Shown piece by piece: positions 7,551 to 13,973 of a DNA stretch of 17,137 bases. Positions within the stretch are counted from its first letter, which is position 1; every line of letters begins with the position of its first letter. The notes under the pieces are model-generated. The model was given only the letters and a program-made list of their open reading frames with translations. It was not told the origin of the DNA and ran no database searches. The stretch is from NCBI GenBank assembly GCA_035317605.1, contig DATHGT010000334.1, positions 1-17,137 on the forward strand. Direction: 5' to 3'. This DNA is from DATHGT01 sp035317605 (GTDB taxonomy: Bacteria; Methylomirabilota; Methylomirabilia; Rokubacteriales; CSP1-6). The position numbers and the translations under genes were made by a program.

Positions 7551-7565
7551 GATCGACGTGTTCAT
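7518..7565 (-). CDS. trpL: trp leader peptide MNTSIARWMWWWPSL
   Basis: This 15-codon reading frame contains four Trp codons, three in a row (TGG at 7544-7542 and 7538-7530). It resembles the known rhizobial trpL peptide [14 protein letters not shown] in length, N-terminal style and position before a fused trpE(G). The run ends in TGA at 7520-7518, immediately before attenuator segment 2, as required for translation-controlled attenuation. The start ATG is at 7565-7563. A second in-frame ATG at 7541 would still keep the three tandem Trp codons. GGAAG at 7580-7576 could be a ribosome site 10 bases upstream, but the promoter geometry also allows a leaderless transcript starting at the ATG itself. 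Its role is to sense tryptophanyl-tRNA supply. Confidence 0.88.
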   Translation of the reverse strand: MNTSIARWMWWWPSL

Positions 7566-7572
7566 CGCGGAG

Positions 7573-7602
7573 AATCTTCCCAGCCCCACCCCGTCCTGTC
7601 AA
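7573..7602 (-). promoter_or_regulatory. promoter of trpL-trpE(G)-SET
   Basis: A perfect TTGACA -35 box lies at 7602-7597 on the minus strand, just after the end of the methyltransferase gene. The best-placed -10 is AAGATT (7578-7573) after an 18-base spacer, only three of six matches to TATAAT. Transcription would then start at about 7566-7565, at or next to the A of the trpL ATG. The -35 is convincing; the -10 is weak. Confidence 0.6.
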
Positions 7603-7633
7603 GAGGCTTCATTCATCTGTCGACGTGATCGCC

Positions 7634-8455
7634 TCAGGCTTCAACGGTGACGACGTGTGCCTGGATCTTGCCGTCGACCGGTCCACGCCCGAACCGCTGG
7701 GCGATGACTTCGGCCGCCGCGTCCGTGGCTTCGTCGACCCGCGCGGGGGCGCGCGCCTCGATCTCGTTCCGCAAGGGGGTGCCCTGGCAGTAGGCGAGCG
7801 CGGGCACGCGTGCGGAGTCGGCCCGACTGCGAGCCGCCACCGTGACGATGCGAGGTGCCGCGGTGAACCCGCCCCCCGCGAGGTCACGCGAGATGGTCGG
7901 ATGGTCGTGATATCCGTGCGGGGTGCGAGCCAGGAAGCGCGGCGGGTCCGCGGGGAACAGGTGCGCGAGCGTCGCCGTCACGCCCTCGGCGAATTCGTTG
8001 TCTTCGATCCGATCCCAGACACTGAAGATGAACAGCCCGCCTGGCCTGAGCACGCGACGCGCCTCTGAAAACGCCCGCGACTTGTCGGGGAAGAACATGA
8101 CGCCGAACTGGCAGGCGACGGCGTCGAACGTCCCGTCCGGGAAGGGCAGCTGCATCGCGTCGGCCTGACGCCATTCCACGGGGCGGCTGGTCCCGATCGC
8201 GGAGGCGAGTTCCAGCATCGTCTGATTCAGGTCCGTGGCCACGATGGACACACGTTCGGGAAGCGTGACGGCCAGGCGACGAGTCACCACGCCCGTGCCG
8301 GCGGCGATCTCGAGCACGCGCGTGACCGATCGCGACGCGAGCCGGGTCGCCAGGTCCGCCGCGTACGGCTCGAAGATCAGCGGCACCAGATACTTCTCGT
8401 AGAGCTGCGGGATCGAGCCGCCGAACACCTTGTCGCTCTCGGAGCCGTTCGGCAT
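7634..8455 (-). CDS. class I SAM-dependent methyltransferase (Methyltransf_11/25 type)
   Basis: This 273-residue soluble enzyme transfers a methyl group from S-adenosylmethionine to an unknown acceptor, probably a small molecule. Motif I, VLEIAAGTGVVTRR (47-60), is the SAM-binding glycine loop. The acidic residue closing the second strand is Asp75 in VATDLNQ. FPDGTFDAVACQFGVMFFPD (105-124) and VLRPGG (135-140) are the usual motifs II-III. It resembles the UbiE-like group in general but nothing fixes the substrate. There is no clear Shine-Dalgarno before the ATG. A TATACT hexamer ends 6 bases upstream of the start, which suggests a leaderless message. Its stop is about 30 bases before the trp promoter, and no terminator is seen between them. 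Confidence 0.88.
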   Translation of the reverse strand: MPNGSESDKVFGGSIPQLYEKYLVPLIFEPYAADLATRLASRSVTRVLEIAAGTGVVTRRLAVTLPERVSIVATDLNQTMLELASAIGTSRPVEWRQADAMQLPFPDGTFDAVACQFGVMFFPDKSRAFSEARRVLRPGGLFIFSVWDRIEDNEFAEGVTATLAHLFPADPPRFLARTPHGYHDHPTISRDLAGGGFTAAPRIVTVAARSRADSARVPALAYCQGTPLRNEIEARAPARVDEATDAAAEVIAQRFGRGPVDGKIQAHVVTVEA

Positions 8456-8461
8456 GGGCGG

Positions 8462-8467
8462 AGTATA
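8462..8467 (-). promoter_or_regulatory. -10 box of the methyltransferase gene (possible leaderless start)
   Basis: TATACT on the minus strand matches five of six bases of TATAAT and is separated from the ATG (A at 8455) by six bases. That places the expected transcription start on the start codon. No good -35 is seen. The 56-base divergent gap also holds the GGGAGGA ribosome site of the oxidoreductase on the other strand. Confidence 0.45.
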
Positions 8468-8511
8468 GACCCGCGGCGCTGTGGGATGATCGGGCCGGGA
8501 GGACTCTCACC

Positions 8512-9405
8512 ATGGAGATCGGGGTTCATCTGCCGAACCAGGGACCGCTGGCCACGCGCGACGCGGTGGTCACGTTCGCGCGCGAGGCCGAGCAGCGCGA
8601 GGTGGCGTCGCTGTGGATCAGCGACCACGTGATCTTTCCGCGCACGGCCACCGGCAGCTATCCGGGCGGGCGCTTTCCGCATCCGCCGGACAAGGCCTAT
8701 CTCGAGCCCGTCGTCGTCCTCACCGTCGCGGCGGCCGTGACCGACAAGGCGCGGCTCGGCTCGTCGGTGTTCATCCTCGGGCATCGTCATCCGGTGGTGA
8801 TGGCGAAGATGCTGGCGAGCATCGATGCGCTCTCGGGCGGCCGCTTGATCTGCGGCGTCGGGGTCGGCTGGTGGAAGGAAGAGCTGGAGATCCTCGGCGT
8901 ACCCTTTCACGCCCGCGGCCGTCAGGCCGACGAGGCGATCCGCGCGTTCAAGGCGCTGTGGACGATGGACAACCCCGCCTTCGAGGGCGAGTTCTTCAAG
9001 TTCCGCGACATCGGCTTCGCCCCCAAGCCCGTGCAGAAGCCCCACCCACCGATCTGGGTGGGCGGCGACAGCCCCGGCGCGTTCCGCCGCGTGGTCACGC
9101 TCGGCGACGGCTGGCACGCGACCTCCAAGACCCCGGCGCAGTTCAAAGAAGCGCTCGTCCGCCTGCGTGCCGCCGCCGACGCCGCGGGCCGGCGTTTCGA
9201 AACGATCGAGCTATCCCTCCGCTTCGGCCTGACCGACGCGATGCTCGTTCAGGGCACGCAAGCCGTCGTCGATCAACTCGCCGAGTTCAAGCGCCTCGGC
9301 CTCTCCCACATCGTCCTGGAATTCCGCCGCGACGACCTGAAGCAGATGATCGAGATCCTCGACGTCGTGACCGGAAAGATCCGCCCGGCCGTCGCTAGCG
9401 CGTAG
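8512..9405 (+). CDS. LLM class F420-dependent (luciferase-like) oxidoreductase
   Basis: This is a TIM-barrel oxidoreductase of the bacterial luciferase-like superfamily, 297 residues, a normal length for the F420-type subfamily. Family marks are MEIGVHLPNQGPL at the start, LWISDHVIFP, the long ARLGSSVFILGHRHPVVMAK strand, the SGGRLICGVGVGWWKEELE loop typical of F420/FMN binding, and KPHPPIWVGGDSPGA. Whether it uses F420 or FMN cannot be settled from the sequence. Substrate unknown. GGGAGGA lies a few bases before the ATG at 8512. It diverges from the methyltransferase and runs in the same direction as the UbiD-family gene 168 bases downstream. Confidence 0.9.
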   Translation: MEIGVHLPNQGPLATRDAVVTFAREAEQREVASLWISDHVIFPRTATGSYPGGRFPHPPDKAYLEPVVVLTVAAAVTDKARLGSSVFILGHRHPVVMAKMLASIDALSGGRLICGVGVGWWKEELEILGVPFHARGRQADEAIRAFKALWTMDNPAFEGEFFKFRDIGFAPKPVQKPHPPIWVGGDSPGAFRRVVTLGDGWHATSKTPAQFKEALVRLRAAADAAGRRFETIELSLRFGLTDAMLVQGTQAVVDQLAEFKRLGLSHIVLEFRRDDLKQMIEILDVVTGKIRPAVASA

Positions 9406-9573
9406 TCGCCAACGAGATCACTGTTTCCGAGCGCCGGCGTTGCGCGGGCCAGAAGCAGCGAGAACAGCACGGTCTTCCATCACGGCGCGTCCGGTCGTCC
9501 ATCGTCTCGCGGCAATGTATCATCGCTCTCCGTGCCCGGAACGCGGGCGGGGGCGTGGCCCCGGGAGGACAGC
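9406..9573 (+). other. gap between oxidoreductase and UbiD-family genes
   Basis: The 168 bases hold no convincing reading frame on either strand. A TATCAT hexamer (9518-9523) is a possible -10 box without a clear -35, and GGGAGGAC (9563-9570) is the ribosome site of the UbiD-family gene. Confidence 0.35.
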
Positions 9574-11064
9574 ATGGGCTTCATGGACCTGCGGCAGTGG
9601 ATGCAGGTGCTCGACAAAGAGGGCGAGCTGCGGCGGATCACGGCCGAGGTCGACTGGGACCGCGAGGTCGGCGCCCTCGCCCGGCGCGTGCTCGAGAAGA
9701 AAGGGCCGGCGCTGCTGTTCGAGAACGTCAAGGGTTACCAGCGCGGCCCCTGCACCAAGCTCATGACCGGCGGGCTCGGCGACAGCCGGCGCCTGGCTCT
9801 GGCCCTTGGCTTTCCCAAGGACGTCTCGAACCGCGAGATGGTCCAGCACGCGATGAAGAAGAACCGCGAGACCATCGCCCCGGTGATCGTGCGCACGGGG
9901 CCGGTGAAAGAGAACATCGTCCGCGGTGCCGACGTGGACCAGACGATCTTCCCGGTGCCGAAGTGGAACTACCGGGAAGGTGGCCGCTACATCCACACGT
10001 TCTCGAGCATCGTCACCCGCGATCCGGAGACGCGGGTCATGAACGTGGGGATCTATCGCGGGATGATCGGGCGCAAGGACACCTGCCCGATGCTGCTGAT
10101 CAAGGGCGGGCAGCACTGGGGCCAGCACTTCGTGAAGTACGCGGCCCGCAAGGAGCCGATGCCGGTGGCGTGCGTGATCGGCTGGGATCCGATCGTGTCG
10201 TTCCTGGCCGGCTCACCGATTCCCACCGGCGTGTGCGAGTGGGACGTGGCGGGGGGCTACCGCGGCGAGCCGGCCGAGCTGGTCCGCTGCGAGACCGTCG
10301 ATCTGGAAGTGCCGGCGACCGCGGAGATCGTGCTCGAGGGATTCATCAGCGACGATCCGTCGACCTACGAGCTGGAAGGGCCGTTCGGCGAGTACACCGG
10401 CTACGTGTCGGACATTCCCACGCCGCGGCCCACCATGAAGGTCACCTGCATCACCTATCGCAACGATCCGATCTTTCGCGGCTGCCTGGAGGGCACGCTG
10501 CCCGGCTCCTACAGCGAGAACAGCGTGATGTCAGGGGTGCAGCGCGCGGGCATCGCCTGGAACATCCTGACCCAGGCCGGCATCCCCGGCGTGCGCGAGG
10601 TGTTCGTGCCGCCCATCACCAACGGCGTGAACATCATCGTGCAGATCACCAAGCACTATCAGGGGCAGCCCAAGCAGATCGCCGCCGCCCTCTGGGGCAA
10701 CAGCGCCGCCCAGTACCGCTACAAGCACGTCACCGTGGTGGAGGACGATATCGATCCGTCGTCCTACGAGCAGGTCGACTGGGCCTTCGCCCACCGGGTG
10801 AACGCGGGGGAGGGCGGGATCGTGATGTTCCCGGGGATCTTCGGGTCACCCATCGATCCCAGCACTCCGCTGGAGCAGCGCGACGTGGCCCAGCTCGGCA
10901 CCGGCCTCTGGACCCGCGTGCTCATCGACGCCACCCGCAACTGGAGATTTCCGAAGCGCGCCGAATGGGACGGAGAGCGCTTCCCGCCCACCGTGCGCCC
11001 CGCCCCCGAGGACGAGGCCCGCGTGCGCGAGCGTTGGAACGAGTACGGCCTGGGCGATGTGTGA
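9574..11064 (+). CDS. UbiD family decarboxylase
   Basis: UbiD-family enzymes reversibly (de)carboxylate aromatic or unsaturated acids using prenylated FMN. The 496 residues match the family. Key marks are VMNVGIYRGM (155-164, metal/cofactor Asn and catalytic Arg162) and ELEGPFGEYTGY (266-277), with the acidic residues Glu268 and Glu273 of the E-R-E catalytic set. The late motif VNIIVQITKHYQGQPKQIAA (352-371) is also typical. The ATG at 9574 is chosen because GGGAGGAC lies directly upstream; an in-frame ATG at 9532 lacks such a site and adds a non-conserved tail. No UbiX prenyltransferase gene lies in the window, so the cofactor must be made elsewhere. Substrate unknown; it need not be the ubiquinone precursor. 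Confidence 0.92.
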   Translation: MGFMDLRQWMQVLDKEGELRRITAEVDWDREVGALARRVLEKKGPALLFENVKGYQRGPCTKLMTGGLGDSRRLALALGFPKDVSNREMVQHAMKKNRETIAPVIVRTGPVKENIVRGADVDQTIFPVPKWNYREGGRYIHTFSSIVTRDPETRVMNVGIYRGMIGRKDTCPMLLIKGGQHWGQHFVKYAARKEPMPVACVIGWDPIVSFLAGSPIPTGVCEWDVAGGYRGEPAELVRCETVDLEVPATAEIVLEGFISDDPSTYELEGPFGEYTGYVSDIPTPRPTMKVTCITYRNDPIFRGCLEGTLPGSYSENSVMSGVQRAGIAWNILTQAGIPGVREVFVPPITNGVNIIVQITKHYQGQPKQIAAALWGNSAAQYRYKHVTVVEDDIDPSSYEQVDWAFAHRVNAGEGGIVMFPGIFGSPIDPSTPLEQRDVAQLGTGLWTRVLIDATRNWRFPKRAEWDGERFPPTVRPAPEDEARVRERWNEYGLGDV

Positions 11065-11117
11065 CCGACATGGGGGGCTCCGGGCGCCCTCGGTACCGGG
11101 AGAGGTTCCTAGACGGC

Positions 11118-11720
11118 TCAGGCCTTTCCGGTCAGACGTTCGAGCGCCTTGGTGGAGTAGATCACGAGCGAGCAGCCGACGGGGAAGAGCACCTCGTTGA
11201 TGCCCCGCGCGACGAGCGCCGGCGTGGCCAGCGGCGACATGAGGAACAGCGTGAGACCGCCGAACACGACGCCGATCACGAGCCCGGTGACCACGTAAGA
11301 GGCCAACTTTCCCCCGAAGCGCTTGCCGACCCAGGTGAGGCCGTGTCCCAATCCGCCGTACTGGACGCCCTTGAGAATGGCCAGCACCGCCGCCGAGGGA
11401 TGCGCCGTCCCGCCGAGCGCGACCCCCAGCGCTTGAGCGACGCCCTGGTGCAGGGCACGGGCGACCACGAAGCCGATGGGGCCCGCCACCAGACCGAACA
11501 GGCCGGCGATCGGCGGCGCGTTCTTGGCGGCCGCCGTCCCGATCCCCAGGCCGAGGCACACGATGGTGGACCACGCGACCTTCTGCACGGTATCGGCGAG
11601 CACGGCACGCACTCCCGGCCGGCTGCCGAAGCAGAGCGCCGCGGCCAGGATCAACACTTCCATCACGAGCCCCAGCAGGACCGAGGCCCACGCGATTCGC
11701 ACGAGCACCTTGGCATTCAT
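11118..11720 (-). CDS. uncharacterised multi-pass membrane protein
   Basis: I do not recognise this 200-residue protein. It has about five to six hydrophobic stretches that look like membrane helices (roughly 10-30, 48-65, 70-88, 96-117, 140-161 and 168-188), with small-residue-rich segments such as GLFGLVAGPIGFVV and GLVIGVVFGGLTLFL. A conserved-looking polar loop GVQYGGLGHGLTWVGKR (118-134) separates the helices. A start at 11720 is supported by GGAGGTGAA (11739-11731), 10 bases upstream. It sits 128 bases downstream of the MFS gene on the same strand and may share its transcript, although a small hairpin lies between them. No function can be assigned. Confidence 0.75.
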   Translation of the reverse strand: MNAKVLVRIAWASVLLGLVMEVLILAAALCFGSRPGVRAVLADTVQKVAWSTIVCLGLGIGTAAAKNAPPIAGLFGLVAGPIGFVVARALHQGVAQALGVALGGTAHPSAAVLAILKGVQYGGLGHGLTWVGKRFGGKLASYVVTGLVIGVVFGGLTLFLMSPLATPALVARGINEVLFPVGCSLVIYSTKALERLTGKA

Positions 11721-11748
11721 CGCGATGCGGTTCACCTCCGTCGAGGTT

Positions 11749-11765
11749 CTCCGCGGTGAGCGGAG
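11749..11765 (-). repeat. hairpin in the MFS-membrane protein gap
   Basis: CTCCGC (11749-11754) and GCGGAG (11760-11765) form a perfect 6-bp stem with a 5-base loop. A separate 10-base palindrome GCGCCGGCGC lies at 11784-11793. Neither is followed by a T-run on either strand, so they look like structure in the leader of the 200-residue membrane protein and not a strong terminator. Confidence 0.35.
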
Positions 11766-11848
11766 GGACGCCGCACGGCGCGGGCGCCGGCGCTCATGTA
11801 TCACGAATCGGTCGGAGCGAGCAAACGAGACGCGAGGGTGAAAACGGG

Positions 11849-13030
11849 CTACGCGGGCGCGGGAGCGGCGACGGCCGAGCGCAGGAGGAAGGCGAGCGGG
11901 ATCGTGATCAGCACGACCACGCTGACCACGACCAGGGCGACGGCCGGCCCCACGGCGTCGCTGACCAGCCCGAAGATCGACGGGGACAGCGCGGAGGCGC
12001 CGACGCTGAGCGTGTAGTACAGAGCGTACGCGCGGGCGCGGCGCTCGGGGAGCACGAGGTCGGCGACGGTGCCGTACAGCACCGACGACGTTCCGTTGAG
12101 CGCGACGCCGAGCAGTGGCAGCACGGCGAGGGCGAGCGACAGCGGCGAGACCACCACGGCGAGGATGGCCAGCGTGGTGGCCGCTTCGGTCAGCACGACC
12201 GTGCGGATCACCCCGACCCGATCGGCGATGAGACCGCACACGAACTTGCCGGTGGCGCCGCCCACGAACACCAGCGACAGCGCCAGGCCCACGCCGGCCA
12301 CGCTCGAGCCCTTGGCGATCAGCACGAAGCCCATGAACGTGAGGAAGCCGGTGCGGGTGGCGTTGTCGATCATGCCGATGGCCGAGAGCGCGCTGAAGCC
12401 GCGGCCGTCGCGGATTCCCCAGCCCGCGCCGCCGTTCGCCCCATGGCGGTTGGCCGGCTCGGCGGCGCCGAGGGCGAGACGGCGCAGCACGATCGCGATC
12501 GCCACGGCGGCGCCGAGGCCGAGCACGCCGTACGTCGCGCCGGCGGCGCGCCAGCCGATCAGCGCGGCGAGCAGGCCGATGGCCGCGGCCACCGCGGCCT
12601 TGCCCACGTCGCCCGAGAAGTTGTAGGTCCCCAGCGCGGCCCGCCGCCCGCCTTCCTCGTAGGCCTTCGACACCAGCGACGACGAGAGCGGGTGCTGGAC
12701 GCCCGAGGCCATCCCCGCCGCCAGGAGCAGCGCCAGCAGCGAGACGAATCCCGTGGCCCACCCCGCGGCGATGAACCCGAGCGCGGTCACCGCGGTGCCC
12801 GCGGCGAGCAGCCCGCGCTCGCCCCAGCGCTCGGCGAGGAAGCCGGCGGGAATCTGGAACGCGGACATCCCGCCCGTGTACGCGGTGCGGATCAGTCCGA
12901 CCTGCGCGAAGGTCAGCCCGAACTCGTTGGCCCACACGGGCAGGAACACGTAGAGGATCTCGGAGAACCCGTCGTGCAGGAAGTGGATGACCGCGGCGGC
13001 TCCGAGCGCGGTGCGGGGACGAGGGCTCAC
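11849..13030 (-). CDS. MFS transporter, Fsr/fosmidomycin-resistance-like
   Basis: This major facilitator protein of 393 residues is a full-length 12-helix carrier of the inner membrane. The opening helix VIHFLHDGFSEILYVFLPVW and the following EFGLTFAQVGLIRTAYTG resemble the Fsr (fosmidomycin resistance) subfamily. FQIPAGFLAERWGERGLLA is the MFS loop 2-3 region, and FVCGLIADRVGVIRT is its second-half repeat. A hydrophilic linker (EPANRHGANGGAGWGIRDGR) separates the two halves. It probably exports a small molecule; the substrate is unknown. The start is taken as GTG at 13030, since the nearby ATG at 13041 is out of frame and stops after four codons. It diverges from the adenosyltransferase gene. 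Confidence 0.88.
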   Translation of the reverse strand: MSPRPRTALGAAAVIHFLHDGFSEILYVFLPVWANEFGLTFAQVGLIRTAYTGGMSAFQIPAGFLAERWGERGLLAAGTAVTALGFIAAGWATGFVSLLALLLAAGMASGVQHPLSSSLVSKAYEEGGRRAALGTYNFSGDVGKAAVAAAIGLLAALIGWRAAGATYGVLGLGAAVAIAIVLRRLALGAAEPANRHGANGGAGWGIRDGRGFSALSAIGMIDNATRTGFLTFMGFVLIAKGSSVAGVGLALSLVFVGGATGKFVCGLIADRVGVIRTVVLTEAATTLAILAVVVSPLSLALAVLPLLGVALNGTSSVLYGTVADLVLPERRARAYALYYTLSVGASALSPSIFGLVSDAVGPAVALVVVSVVVLITIPLAFLLRSAVAAPAPA

Positions 13031-13041
13031 GGCCCGATCAT

Positions 13042-13051
13042 CCGCTAGCGG
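13042..13051. promoter_or_regulatory. 10-base palindrome in the divergent MFS/adenosyltransferase gap
   Basis: CCGCTAGCGG is a perfect palindrome in the 63-base gap between two divergent genes, where an operator for a dimeric regulator could lie. On the plus strand a TAGAAT hexamer (13067-13072) follows and could be the -10 of the adenosyltransferase gene. No second copy was noticed, so the operator role is only a possibility. Confidence 0.3.
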
Positions 13052-13093
13052 TCGTGGGCATTCAAGTAGAATGGCCGCACACGGAGGCGCCCC

Positions 13094-13714
13094 ATGCCCA
13101 TTGCCATTGCCCGCGTCTACACGCGCACCGGTGACCGCGGCGACACCGGCCTCGTCGGCGGCACGCGCGTGCCCAAGGACTCGCCGCGCATCCGGGCCTA
13201 CGGCACCATCGACGAGCTGAACGCGGCGGTGGGACTGGTGCGCACCTTCAACGAGGAGCGGCTGGCCGAGGGTGAGCACCATCGGTGGCTCGACGAGGCG
13301 CTCCGTCGCATCCAGAACGAGCTGTTCGACCTCGGCAGCGAGCTGGCCACGCCGCCCGAGGCCGAGTACGCGGGCATGTTCAAGGTCGGGGCCGAGCAGG
13401 TGGACGCCCTGGAGCGGCTCATGGACCACTGCCAGAAGGATCTGGCCCCGCTCAAGTCGTTCACGCTGCCGGGGGGCGGGCGCATCAACGCGTTCATGCA
13501 CCTGGCCCGCACGGTGTGCCGGCGGGCCGAGCGCGAGCTGCTCGCCGCCTCCCGCGTGGAGCCCCTCGGCGAGTGGCCGCTCAAGTACGTCAACCGGCTC
13601 AGCGACGTGTTCTTCGTGCTCGGCCGCTGGGTGGCCAAGCACATGGGCGAGAAGGAATACCTGTGGGAGCGCGGCCTGGAGAGCCATCGCCGCCCGCGCC
13701 CCCGCCGGGCGTGA
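13094..13714 (+). CDS. pduO: PduO-type cob(I)alamin adenosyltransferase
   Basis: This enzyme adds the 5'-deoxyadenosyl group of ATP to reduced cobalamin, making coenzyme B12. The 206 residues match the PduO/MMAB family. The N-terminal ATP loop reads RVYTRTGDRGDTGLVGG (7-23), with the family's TGDxGxT pattern. GTIDELNAAVG (37-47), FTLPGGGR (123-130), RTVCRRAERE (139-148) and YVNRLSDVFFVLGRW (165-179) are the other signatures, including the cobalamin-site helix residues. GGAGG at 13083-13087 precedes the ATG by 6 bases. It implies B12-dependent enzymes elsewhere in the genome (for example a mutase); none is in the window. It is followed after 7 bases by the next gene, so they likely share a transcript. 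Confidence 0.95.
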   Translation: MPIAIARVYTRTGDRGDTGLVGGTRVPKDSPRIRAYGTIDELNAAVGLVRTFNEERLAEGEHHRWLDEALRRIQNELFDLGSELATPPEAEYAGMFKVGAEQVDALERLMDHCQKDLAPLKSFTLPGGGRINAFMHLARTVCRRAERELLAASRVEPLGEWPLKYVNRLSDVFFVLGRWVAKHMGEKEYLWERGLESHRRPRPRRA

Positions 13715-13721
13715 GGGGGCC

Positions 13722-13973
13722 ATGGAATATCTCCTGGTCAAGTTCGAGACCTCGCGACGGGTGCGGATCAACGACAACCCGTTCGGCTTCACCAACACGG
13801 TGATCCAGATCGAGGCGGGGACGCACACGGTCAAGCTGGAGGCGCCGCCGGATTTCTCGCCGCTCGCCCAGACGGTGCTGATCGAAAACACCTCGCCGCT
13901 CGCGCCCCTGACCGTGACCTTTCATCGGTTGCCCGCGTCGGCCATTCCTCCCGCCCCGGGCACCCGCAAGTGA
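13722..13973 (+). CDS. small protein, possible PEGA-like beta domain
   Basis: This 83-residue protein is not assigned to a known family. It has no signal peptide or membrane helix. Its pattern of alternating hydrophobic and polar residues (YLLVKFETSRRVRINDNPFG, followed by IQIEAGTHTVKLEAP) resembles the small beta-sandwich PEGA-type domain, in which a G.H.V.L turn is typical. It begins 7 bases after the adenosyltransferase stop, with a G-rich ribosome site, and its TGA overlaps the GTG of the patatin-like gene. This points to translational coupling and perhaps to a job connected with that lipoprotein. Confidence 0.75.
   Translation: MEYLLVKFETSRRVRINDNPFGFTNTVIQIEAGTHTVKLEAPPDFSPLAQTVLIENTSPLAPLTVTFHRLPASAIPPAPGTRK

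Noticed and set aside
9532..9573. Alternative UbiD-family start at 9532.
   Set aside because: It has no ribosome site and would add 14 non-conserved residues, while 9574 follows GGGAGGAC directly.
11065..11117. Possible terminator between the convergent UbiD and membrane protein genes (CTCCGG with CCGGGAG near 11078-11102).
   Set aside because: The stem needs a bulge and no T-run follows on either strand, so support is too weak.
9555..11759. Very long plus-strand frame running through the UbiD-family gene and beyond.
   Set aside because: It is a frame shadow of the UbiD gene with Arg-rich low-complexity translation and no domain signature; the real gene has an intact active site.
13031..13093. 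Cobalamin riboswitch before the adenosyltransferase gene.
   Set aside because: The gap is only 63 bases, too short for the element, and no B12-box-like sequence was seen.
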